The notes under the pieces were generated by a model. The model searched no databases, was not told the DNA's origin, and saw only the letters and a list, made by a program, of their open reading frames with translations. A stretch of DNA of 64,000 bases, taken from assembly GCF_020382885.2 (NCBI RefSeq), contig NC_058507.1, positions 1,411,715-1,475,714 on the forward strand, read 5' to 3'. A program made the position numbers and the translations under genes. This stretch comes from Scatophagus argus (Eukaryota > Chordata > Actinopteri > Scatophagidae). Below, piece by piece: positions 47,882 through 58,100 of this stretch (positions are counted from its first letter, which is position 1; the number at the start of each line of letters is the position of its first letter).

Positions 47882-48284
47882 GGCTGCTAGTTAGTATTAC
47901 TTCATCTAAAGTGTGGAGCTCATTTCCAAAATACGTCTGAAGTTTTTACTTTTTTTGTTGTTTTTTACTAACACGAAGTGAATCTACATGAGCAACCAGA
48001 TTGGATCAGTGAATCTCAAACTTCCCCCTCTCAGAATCACAAGAAATCTTAATTTTATTTGTCATAGCTTGGATGGAAAAACTGCAGTTCTGGTATTTGG
48101 TTGTATTTCTGTGTACAGAAACGACCGCTGAAGACGTCATGTAAGTAGAAAATAAAAATAAATAAATAAACCAAACATCGTTTTGTACTTTTGGGGGCAG
48201 AAAAGTTGCTTCAGTCTGGCGCTGCGCTGGTGAAAAGGGAGAAGATGGGAACTGATGCTGGAGCGTCATCACCGTACTCACTCA

Positions 48285-48297
48285 GTCTCCTAGCAAC
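48285..48297 (+). promoter_or_regulatory. Candidate RFX X-box
   Basis: GTCTCCTAGCAAC differs at one position from an RFX-type X-box (GTTRCC spacer RGYAAC). It lies in the CpG-rich promoter-like stretch upstream of the SERTAD4-like gene. This is motif match only. Confidence 0.25.
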
Positions 48298-48299
48298 GC

Positions 48300-48547
48300 G
48301 AAACATCAGCCTCCGCGAGGACCAATGAGGGCGCAGAGCGATCGGAGTGCGCCGCGTCTTGTTGCTGTGAGCGGATTATTTCAGCAGGCTGGAGAGCAGC
48401 GAGCGTCTCACCCCGCAGGAGGATCCCGCTACACGCCGAGCAGAAGCGTCGCTGAGTCGGTGTGAGGACGGTCGATGTCGCGCCACGGAGCGGACAGAAG
48501 CTTCACGCGGGATTTACTGAGCCGCAGCTGGACTCGACTATTCGAAG
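48300..48547 (+). promoter_or_regulatory. CpG-rich promoter and 5' exon of the SERTAD4-like gene
   Basis: CpG is frequent from about 48290 to 48550, and a donor (AAG-GTAAGA) follows 48547. An ATG at 48475 opens 24 codons and one base in this exon. Joined to the strong pyrimidine-rich acceptor at 49688, this frame runs into a stop in the next exon, so it would be an upstream reading frame. Joined to a weaker acceptor at 49708, it would extend the SERTA protein by 25 residues. Confidence 0.5.
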
Positions 48548-48835
48548 GTAAGACATTCACGTCACGATTTGCTGCTGGTGGCTTTGCATTTAAAACTCCA
48601 AAGTGGGCTTCACCTGTCAAACACTGAGGCGTAGGTATTCAAACAACACTAACAAGGATAAAGCACGTGCAGTGCAAAGGGGAATGAAAGGAAGTACAAT
48701 AAACAGCAAACGAACAAAAACAAAAACAAAACACAGATCTTTAACTCTCCATAAAAAAGATTTTTCAGAAAACATTTAAACGTGTCAGCAGCCCAGTGGA
48801 AATCTCACTGCTCCAAGCTTCATGTTCTAATTTGT

Positions 48836-48875
48836 GTTCATAAGTGTCCATAAGTGTTTATGAACACTTATGAAC
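48836..48875. repeat. Inverted repeat, 12-bp arms
   Basis: GTTCATAAGTGT (48836-48847) and ACACTTATGAAC (48864-48875) are perfect inverted copies with a 16-bp loop that itself contains another partial copy. It lies in the first intron of the SERTAD4-like gene. Confidence 0.7.
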
Positions 48876-49048
48876 ACCAGACGAGCCCGCGTTCTGATCT
48901 GAGCTTTGCTCTTAAAGTCTCTTCATCCATTCACGTTTTTCTCCAGCCTTCATTACGTTAACGGCGGTTTTAAGGCAATCATGACCTTTTGTGTACACTC
49001 ACACACACACTTGATATCTGCTGCAAAAGAAAACATATAGTGTTGCAT

Positions 49049-49049
<1 letters not shown>

Positions 49050-49082
<33 letters not shown>
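49050..49082. repeat. (CA)n microsatellite
   Basis: A CA run of about 33 bp in intron 1 of the SERTAD4-like gene; a second run is at 49258-49285. Confidence 0.95.
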
Positions 49083-49084
<2 letters not shown>

Positions 49085-49257
49085 CCCACGCAGCCTCTCT
49101 CTCCATCATCGTGCATCATTCTCCCACAGATGAAATATTCAGGCAGCAGTTGGATGTTAAAAACTGTGAGTCACTGCAGCAGCTTGAGGGGAGCCGCCGT
49201 GAATGTTTTGCAACGATAAAGCTTTCACTCCGTGTTTATGACTGATGCGTGGAATGT

Positions 49258-49285
49258 GAACACACACACACACACACACACACAC
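49258..49285. repeat. (CA)n microsatellite
   Basis: A CA run of about 28 bp in intron 1 of the SERTAD4-like gene. Confidence 0.95.
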
Positions 49286-49710
49286 GGCCTCTGTCCTCCT
49301 CTCGCTCCTTCTTGAATTTAAATGAGCTTTTTGTGCATTAACGCAACGACATTAAAGGGCCAGTTCAGGATGTTATGCAGCAGTTGTTTCTGGGTGATTT
49401 TAATGTGGAAACATATGAAATAAAATTTCAGATGTAATAAACTTGTATTGTTCATCACAAAATAAAATAAGAGCTATTTTTTCTATTTTTTGTTTTTGTT
49501 CTCTCATGGATGTTGTCGTTTTATTTTGATTTGTAACTATTTTTTATCTTTATTTTTATTCTTAATATTTTTATTTTTCCTTTCCTAAGAACTTTTTCAT
49601 TTGTTTTCCTGATGATTTATTGGTGTGTGAGCTGCTGTCGCGTTTTTGTCAGGCCAGTTTTTTGTTTTGTTTTGTTTTCCTTGTCCAGACACAAAAGTTA
49701 AGTGTCAGAT

Positions 49711-52320
49711 ATGGAAACCAAATCCAGCTTCACAGCCGTGTCTGGAGGAAGATCGAGTTCAGACACCAAATCGGAGGTTGGCAGCTCTGGTGGATCACAG
49801 TCACATCCAGCGGTGTGTCGTTTCTCTGTTCATGCTCACATGTTTTGGTCCTGTCTCTCCCTCCTCCTCCTCCTCCTCCTCCTCCTCCTCCTCCTCCTGT
49901 TGTGTTTTCCCTGCAGGAGCCTGCGGGCGATGCGGAGGTTCACATCGGCTCAGACACGCTGATTCGAACTCTGGTTAGAGAGCTGAGCGCCGACTGTGGA
50001 GCATCAGCCGCAGGTCAGAGCTGCTGTCTGTTCCCTCCTTTGCGCTCACTCGCAGCGTCTCCACAGGTCATGTGATGATCCAGCTGCAGCTCAGTTTGGA
50101 GGATGTGTTGGAAACTGGTGGTGGGAGTGTGGGGGTCTGAGCTGATGTGAGGACACGTAACTTTAAGCCAGTATTAACTAATTTTACCCACCATTCAGGG
50201 GAAGTGCAACAAGCTTTTATCACAACAACAACAACAACGGTGACATCACCTCAAAGTTAAGATAGCAAGCATGTCAATAAACAGGCTTATTTACAGCAGA
50301 CACAGAGCACATTAACCTCCACCTGCAAACACTTCAGGTCTGGTTTTGTCTCTACCTCGTTAGCTGCTAACTGCTCCACTCCCTCCAGCAGGCTGTAAAC
50401 GGGTTCATTATGGCGAGAAATAATATGGATTACAGAAGCTTTAACCCTGAAAAGCTTTATTAATCTGGTCTCGCTGCAGATTTTTGTGTCAAATTGTGAA
50501 AATGCTGTTTCAGTCTGAACTTGGGGTCAATGTACTCAGCTGAAGAGACACGACTGAAAGCTTCAAAAAAAAAAAAAAAAAAAAAAAGCCAAGAGGTCGA
50601 CCTTGATTTAGGATCTGGGGTCAAATTACTCTTTCAAAGGTCAAGAATTATCTTTTGTTTCACTGTAATTATAAGGCATAATTATAACAAAGAAAGGGTG
50701 ACATTTTTTGTATGGAAATTACTGTCAACCAGCAGCTCAGTCCAGGAATATGAGCATCAGGATGTCCTACGATTTGCTTTGGAAGGGTCTTCTGCTGAGT
50801 CACGACCTGAGAGGCAGCTCATAACAAGGGCGTAGGTTCAAGGCTCTCACTTCAAACACACACACTGTGGTCTGATCTCGGTTCTGTTGTCTCCAGCAGC
50901 CCCTTCCCTGTGAGAGAGACCAAACCATTCAACAACGTCGAAAGTTGCTTACTTCAAGAGGAAATATGCGGAGGAAGAGGATCTACGTGGAGGCCTACAT
51001 GGATATTTTCAAAAAGTATTAAATTGTTCTTTTTCCTCTTGTCTTCCACATTTTCTTCACCATACAAAGATACAAAGAAAATTCAACTGGACATTTGTTT
51101 CGCTCTTTGAATGTGGCCCACAGGGGTCATAGCTAATATTTTGCTCTTTCTCTGCCTCTACGCAGATGACACCTCTGTGTTTGTAAAAATTCTCTCAAAT
51201 TTAAATCCAGATCACAGATGTCAGTCCAGATGAGAATCAGTGGTTGCAAAACAGATATGCTTAATTAGTTACCAAGCTGACATCTTTGGCAGAGTTAAAA
51301 GGACAAAAAATATGGCTACTGAGAGGTGAGAGGAAGTCAAATTCCTGCCAAAGTCAGCCACTGGATCTGGAAAATGATAAACCGGTGCTGGTAACTGAAT
51401 GGCCAGCAGTGGGAAATCACAAGCTGACTATTCATTCATCCACACTGATAACTAGCACGCTGAGGGCAGCAGCTCACTGGATCAACTAACTCTGTTGGTT
51501 AACAGTTAGTTAACTTACTGAAGCTGATAAACAGCAGAGTGAGGCAAGCAAGATTAGCTACTGACTTGTTCTGTCACACCTTTGAGTTGTTTCCCAATGA
51601 GGGATACTTCATTTAAGTCCTAACACGTTCTAAAACATCTGACTCAGGATTCAGTAACAACAGAGAAGCGATGTTGTGGTACATTGTTATGTCTGTGTTT
51701 TCTGATTACTGATGTATTCACTAGAATATGAATTACACAAATGTTTGAGACTTTTACCTGGTTTTACCAGCGGAAAATCAAAGCTTATTCCTCTGATATC
51801 CTTCTGCTAAACTGTTTAGATTTAAAGTGTCAAGTAAAAACTGAAATGCATGTCAAACCTCTGCCTTTGTGCTTGTCGTGTGCAGCACCTGATACTGCAG
51901 GAGGACCGGAGCTGCATCCTGAAGCTGTCCCTGGAGAAGCTGAGGTTCCTGGAGGACCCTGAGGCCTATCTGAGGCGCTCCGTCCTCATCAACAACCTGC
52001 TGAGGAAGATCCACCATGAGGAGGAGGAGCTGGAGGCCGAAGAGGAGGAGGAAGAAGAAGATGAAGTAGAAGAAGAGGAAGAGGAGGAGAAGGAGGTTAT
52101 TGGAGAGAGGGAGCAGCGGAGGCTGTTGTACCCGGACAGGACGAGGGTGAAGGTGCTGGTGATGGACTGCTGCTCTCCAGCGTTTGGCCTGGAGGAGCTG
52201 CAGCATTACCGGCTGGTGCCCTGTTACCCATCAGCTGAATGCCTGTGCAGCCTGGGTACCTGCCCGGGCCTGGCCCCCAATCATCAGGTACTTCTGTACA
52301 ACCTGGACGACAACAGCTGA
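49711..52320 (+). CDS. SERTA-domain protein, SERTAD4-like
   Basis: Three coding exons (49711-49812, 49917-50066, 51886-52320) join in phase 0 and encode 228 residues. The SERTA domain at about residues 94-124 reads CILKLSLEKLRFLEDPEAYL followed by [17 protein letters not shown], closest in memory to human SERTAD4 ([23 protein letters not shown]). SERTA proteins are nuclear regulators that touch E2F/DP1 and PP2A pathways. The first two exons encode a Ser/Gly-rich N-terminus. After the SERTA domain comes a run of about 30 residues, nearly all Glu or Asp, and then a Cys-rich tail (VMDCCSPAFGLEE, SAECLCSLGTCPG). The protein is much shorter than human SERTAD4 (about 350 residues). It follows SYT16 in the same direction, as SERTAD4 follows SYT14 on human 1q32. 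The start at 49711 is chosen because the strongest acceptor (49688) leaves this as the first in-frame ATG. AATAAA lies at 52803-52808. Confidence 0.8.
49860..49898. repeat. (CTC)n microsatellite
   Basis: A trinucleotide run of about 39 bp that forms the pyrimidine tract in front of exon 3 of the SERTAD4-like gene. Confidence 0.95.
50067..51885 (+). other. Last intron of the SERTAD4-like gene
   Basis: No exon was recognised. It contains an A-run of 23 bp at 50565-50587, and otherwise nothing identified. Confidence 0.5.
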
Positions 52321-52802
52321 CTGTCCAGACGTCACTTTTACGCCTCTTTTATAAGCTGGGAAATGCAATGTCGACCTCCCTGAGAGGAAAGCTGCCGCGG
52401 TTTCCCTGAGGTTTCCACCAGAGGGACTTGTGTCGTAGGGTCCGTTTGACTCGTTGCCAGGATGTCACGTCCTCTCGTCACCTTTCTAAGAGGCAGCGGT
52501 GGATTTGAGACACTGAGAAACCCTGATTCTTTTTCTGCCTCAGGATCAAGAGGGTCTCTGATGATGATGTCAAAACTGTTGCAGCGTCACTGCCATTTCC
52601 CACAATGTGAGAGACCTGAAGCAGGCACGAATTGTTTGCTGTAAGTGTTGTGTCATTTATTTTTTATTGTCACTGTTGCTCATGTGAACCGTGAGCATAT
52701 TCAGGGATTTACAGACCGCGGGCGACTTTTGATGCACCTTGGCTTGCGTGGAGAATATGCGCTGATATTGCTTCTGTTATCTTTTCATGCCGCTGTGTGA
52801 TT

Positions 52803-52808
52803 AATAAA
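52803..52808 (+). terminator. Polyadenylation signal for the SERTAD4-like gene
   Basis: AATAAA about 480 bp after the stop codon, with GT-rich sequence shortly downstream. Confidence 0.5.
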
Positions 52809-52944
52809 ATATTCGGTGTAATATTCCCCAGACTGTGTGAACTGCCCCGCCATCACTGCCTGTGGGAAGACTGTTCCCCTCTCTGTATTTAATGTCCCGT
52901 GTTCATTCAATATGCTGTCACTCGTTTTCGTTTCGTATCACTTT

Positions 52945-52959
52945 GCTGCCCTCTGCTGG
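52945..52959 (-). promoter_or_regulatory. Candidate CTCF motif
   Basis: On the minus strand CCAGCAGAGGGCAGC matches the core CTCF consensus fully. It lies about 140 bp after the end of the SERTAD4-like gene and points toward the plus-strand candidate at 22978. Confidence 0.35.
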
Positions 52960-55117
52960 TGAAAGAATTCAATCTGCAGACCTTTTTCTCTGCACTTGTG
53001 CTCAAATCTCTCAATGCAAGTGAATGATTAAAAAGGATGGTAACTGTTCAGCATATGTAAGCAAATGGTTTGGAACACACCATAATGAAGTTGTATGCAG
53101 ATAAAAGTGTTTATTCATGTATTTGTCAACTTAGAAAACTACAAATATAACAGCATAAATACTTATAGGTAAAGGGGAGGTAAGAATTGCTGACAGATAC
53201 TCTGCATTTATAAACACTTAAAATGTCTTTACATCTGTGTACAAATACATTATAATGTGTTAAATATATTAAATGTTTATGCTACTTGTATTAGATAGTG
53301 GGCATTCAAGTAAAGTTTTACCAAAAAGGAGATAATCTTTCTTTGCTGTTTTCCCTTTACAGCTATGGTGAATGAAGTCATGATTTGCCTTTTTGTGGTT
53401 TTAAAAAAGGTAACTTGTGTATCCTCTAATTCTCTTCGGCTCTAAGAAATCCGATTTTTTTATCTGCTACCAAGTGATTTGCTTGCAAATGATTCTCAGC
53501 CTTCTGGTGCTTCAAAGCTGGATTTCAGAGAGCAGAATGTCTGTAAATCGATATTATATTCTATATTTTCTTGCTGTCACTCATGACACTCCTGGTTTTG
53601 ACAGCAGCTGCAGAGTTGAGTTTTGCTAAATTATCAGAAGACATTTTAATATTTAGATAGATTTAAATCTGATTAATCTGCTGTACGACCACAGGAACTA
53701 ATGATTCATCCTTTTCCAGTGTCTCTTTCTGTGTTTTCAGTGTTTGGTCTCTGTCCAGGAGTTTCACTGGGTTTTGAAAATTTGCATCTTGATAACAATC
53801 ACTGCAATGAAACAACAAAAACATACAAGAAAGTTTGATATTTTAAAGCAAAAATTTATATTTTGATGAAAATTTTCAGTATTCCATATTTAAGATAAAC
53901 TATTTTGAAAAAGGTCCGTTAAACTTTTTTTTTTCAGGTGACTGATTATCAAATAAAGTATGTAAGGTGACAATGTTTGTAAGGGTTTTGATGTATTTTT
54001 GTGAAGCCAAACATGCAGTAGTGGTAGTATTAATAGATATATTTAAACTCCAGTTATGTTTTTTGTGTCTTAGGTTCATTTGAAAGACTTAAATCGCGCC
54101 ACCAAATCATAGGTTGCAGGCTGAGCGCGGGCACGTTGCGTCATGACGTCAAGCACGTCTACTGTGCGGGCGCGGAACTACTGTTGCCTTCATGTGCTTC
54201 TACCAAACTCAAGTACGAAATGTCCTTAGTTAAGTATCCAGATCCAAAAACCATACATTGTAAGGACAGCATAAAAATGGCATTTGGTGACAGAATGTTC
54301 TCCACTCTTCAACGTAAGAGATTTTCAACAACATTAATATATTCAATATTAAACTTTTCGTATACGTTTCGGTAGTATTTAAACAAAGCCTATAAATTGC
54401 ATGTAGCTATGATAATAAATGTGTTTCAAAAAAAGTTGCCAGATCAGTTTCAGATTTTGGTTTGGCCTCGGCATTGAACCTTCCTATGTCTGTCCACGCT
54501 ACAAAGGATCAAAAAGTGTTCAGCAGTGGTATAAAAACTTGGATCTTGGGTTTTCTCACATATTCACATATTTCCTAATTAAGTCAAGAATTGTTCCAGA
54601 CTTTTTAGAAATAATGGATCAAGCGGGTTGATTTGCTGTTAAACAAAATAAAAACCTCGAGATTCTCGAGAACACAAACAAACAAACAAAAAACCCCAAA
54701 ACTCAAGCTTGGCGTTCAGAGTCTGAGTTTTACGACTAGCTGCAAAATTTCCGACAGCACTGGAAGGCAGCAGGAAAGGCGCGCTCCCCGGACTCGCTCC
54801 CCGGACTGTTCTCCATAGAGCTGTCAGTTGCAGGATACTGGGTAGCGGTACGCTGAACACATCTGGACTCGAACAAGACCCGATCCGTTCGGGTTATCCG
54901 TTATTGTTTTGCATCATTTCGTCGTTTTTTGGACAATACTGGCCGCCGACACAACTTGCCTCAGCTTTTAAACGGTTCGGGGTTCACTTCTGTGCAGCGC
55001 TCTGACATGATGTACGGGTCAGCTAGCTAACGTTAGCCGGACAGCTAGCGTACACCGTCCGCTGCCTGGGGAAAGTAGCGGAGTCCGAGCTTCTCCTTTC
55101 AGCAACCCGGACTAAAC
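52960..55117. other. Intergenic DNA and SGPP1 promoter region
   Basis: It is AT-rich up to about 54110. A CpG-containing patch at 54110-54200 includes a CRE-like site, and a CpG-rich region at 54770-55117 probably holds the SGPP1 core promoter and 5' untranslated region. No coding exon was recognised. Confidence 0.45.
54144..54151. promoter_or_regulatory. Perfect CRE (TGACGTCA)
   Basis: A palindromic CREB/ATF site in a small CpG-rich patch about 970 bp upstream of the SGPP1 start codon. Motif match only. Confidence 0.35.
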
Positions 55118-58100
55118 ATGGAGAAAAGAAGTCGGCTTTTAGAGCTGTTCCACTATTCGCAAGACCCCCACCTTGTCGCCCGCTTTCAGCACATTTGCGG
55201 GGTACGCGGGACGTTTTCGAGAACCGTCTCTGCCGGTAGTACCGCCAGTACCAGCAAGGAAGCGGACCGGGCTCACCCGCACAACAACGGGGCTTGCCAC
55301 CATCACCTCACCGCGGAAAATGAGAGTGAAATCATGGCCGTTATTGGAGCCGGGGAGGGCGACAAAGTACAAACGACAACAGCGGGCGTTCGGAAGAGGT
55401 TTGTCGGCTCTAACGATGTGAAAAACAACGGAGAGGAAAGTGAAAATTCTTCTCAGAACGGGGCAGCGGTGTCCGCGGCGACCGCCGGCGGAGAAACGGT
55501 TGGTGGGGGGAGTAACGGCCACAGCCTCGCCGGGACCACCGCCGCAGCTCGGGGCGGTCACAGCGGCCAAGGGGCGACCAGAGAAGAGGAGAAGGAAACT
55601 GGGAAGGGCCGTGAAGCCCCATGTCCTCCGGGGAGCAGCACTCTGAAACCCCTTCGCAAAAACTCTCTCACGGGCGATGCCGGGCAGGAGTTCATGATCG
55701 ACAACCGGTTCCTGTACTACCTGTTCACGTTCGGAACCGAGCTGGGCAACGAGCTCTTCTACATCACCTTCTTCCCCTTCCTCATGTGGAACGTGGACGC
55801 CTTCGTGAGCAGGAGGCTGATCATGGTGTGGGTCTGGGTCATGTACCTGGGTCAGTGCACTAAGGATGTGATCGGCTGGTCTCGGCCCGCTTCGCCGCCT
55901 GTGGTCAAAGTGGAGATGCTTTACAACTCGGAGTACAGCATGCCGTCCACACACGCCATGTCGGGCACGGCCATCCCCTTCTCCCTGTTCTTCATGACCT
56001 ACGGCCGCTGGGAGGTACAGTAAAGCCGCCTTACATGCTGTCGGTGTTAACAGTCGTCTTAAATCTGAAGTGTGGCGGGAGGAGAGGAGGGGAAGTTGGC
56101 ACGAGTTGCTTCTTCCTGATTTCAAAGACGGTAGCTGACAAAGTCCCTCATGTGACGGTTTCACAGCATTTCACAGCACTTCCACACATATGACCAAGTG
56201 CATCCCTGAGAGCCCCGCGAACTGCTGACCCTTTTAACCGAAACAATCTGGACCTCATTTAGGGGTCATTTAGACACCTGGTCAATTCATTCCTTTATTT
56301 TGATCTTCTCCATTCATATCTGAGTTGAGTAGTTGCCTTTTAAAACTACTCTGTCAGTAGTTTCATCCCTAAGAATTAGGCTCGACCCACATGATGATCT
56401 GCAGTCCTGATGTACAGCAGACCTACAGAAGTGAGTTTGGGCAGGTGGTCTGCCTGTCTGTCTGATCAACAGATGATTCAGCAGCAGTTCTTCTAATCAT
56501 TTATGTCACGAGGGTTAAGAGGAGTCAGCGCCTGTCTGTCTGTCTGTCTGTCTGTCTTTGGTTTTAGATGAATTATGCTCATAATGATTTGTTGTTGGGA
56601 AGCTTTTGTTGCACAGCTGATTCCACCCTCCCTTCATGTCTGTCCTCTGCTCTGCTCTGTAAGTCTGTACAGCAACACAGGCAGGCCAGCGAGGCTCGTG
56701 TTGGAACAAGATAATGACTGACAATAATAATAAAATATTTTATGAGGCTCACTTGTGCGTTGACTCGGCTGTACTTCGAGCTAGATGCTAACGTGCTTGT
56801 TAACATGCCCACACCTGATGGATGTTCACATGGTGACATGGAGTAAGCTGGCCCGTTAACACCTCGGGCAGTAATGGTTAGTGTGCTATCACGTGGCTAC
56901 AAATTCAAACTAACTTTCGCCACCTCCTCAACTTTGACACCCACTGGGCGTCTCTTGACGTCAGCCTGTGTTCTGCCTCCTGTTTTCCAGCGTTACGAAA
57001 GTCTGAAATGTCCCAAATCACTGGAATAACATGGCTGCAGCATTAAAGCCGTTCTCTGTTGTTGTTCTTTTCTTCTCCTCCTGTTCTCTCAGGAGAAACA
57101 ACACCTCATTGCGTCCAGTCTGTAAAAGCCAACAAAGTCTCTGTTGTCCTCTTGCACCATCTTATTGTGGATCTGCACAGTGGGGAACGTGACCATCAAA
57201 CAGCAGGAAGTCTGTGTGGGTCTCACAGAGCTGAGAAACAAGAAAAGTTCATTCAGCCCTCCTCCGTGGGATCACGTACAACAAAAATGTAGCAATAAAT
57301 AATCAGTTTATCTTAGAAAATGAGTTACTGGCCCCTGTACTTCCTCTGGGGAACTGCAGTTAGCCTTTTTCACATTTTTTGACATTCTAGATGGATGAAA
57401 TCATTAATCGGTTTATCGTGGAAATAATCAGCAGATGAACTGATTATGAAAATAAGTGTTAATGCAGCACTCGTACTGCTTGTTGAATTTTCACAGCGTT
57501 GATTCACTCATTTAGTGTCAAACAAAACGAGCTGTGCCTCCTGGGAAAAAGAAAAAAAATGCAAACGTGCTGGTTGTTGTGGTTTGTTGCCATCCCCTTT
57601 CAGCAGTCTTTACTTTGTGGGTGGGTTTTGAGAAGAGAAACATGTGGGATTCCTGTATTGTGCTCACATCACAGCAGGCGAGAGCGGAGGTGGGACTGAT
57701 TTACGACTCTTTGCCTCCCCGTCTGTCTGCCAGAGCGAGAGATAAGAGAGTCGACCCCCTGACCTTCGAGTGCAGGACTCTGAGATAAGACTGATTTAGT
57801 GCCTGTAGCTCTCTCTTCTCTCTCTCTCTACCTCCTGTACTGGAGGCCCATGGAAGCATAAGTACTACCTGATCTCATTGACTTTAGTGTATATTTTCTG
57901 ACCAGAGGAGGATGTCAGAGCCTTGACTGCGGGGTTTGTCCTTCACGTTTCCTGCCGATTGCCGTATCTGCGGCAGGGAAGAAGATCCCTGCTGAACTGC
58001 GACCTCAGACGACTTGTCAGGGCAAAGCTGGGATGTTTGCATTTGGATGGGCCACAGTCAGACGGTCCTCCTCCCATCCCACCGCTGCCCTCCTCCAGCT

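Noticed and set aside
54136-54375. A 79-codon open frame upstream of SGPP1
   Set aside because: No domain and AT-rich in its second half. It begins in a CpG-containing patch that looks regulatory rather than coding.
55139-56164. A 341-codon minus-strand open frame
   Set aside because: It mirrors SGPP1 exon 1, whose GC-rich plus-strand frame has clear family motifs. The minus frame has none.
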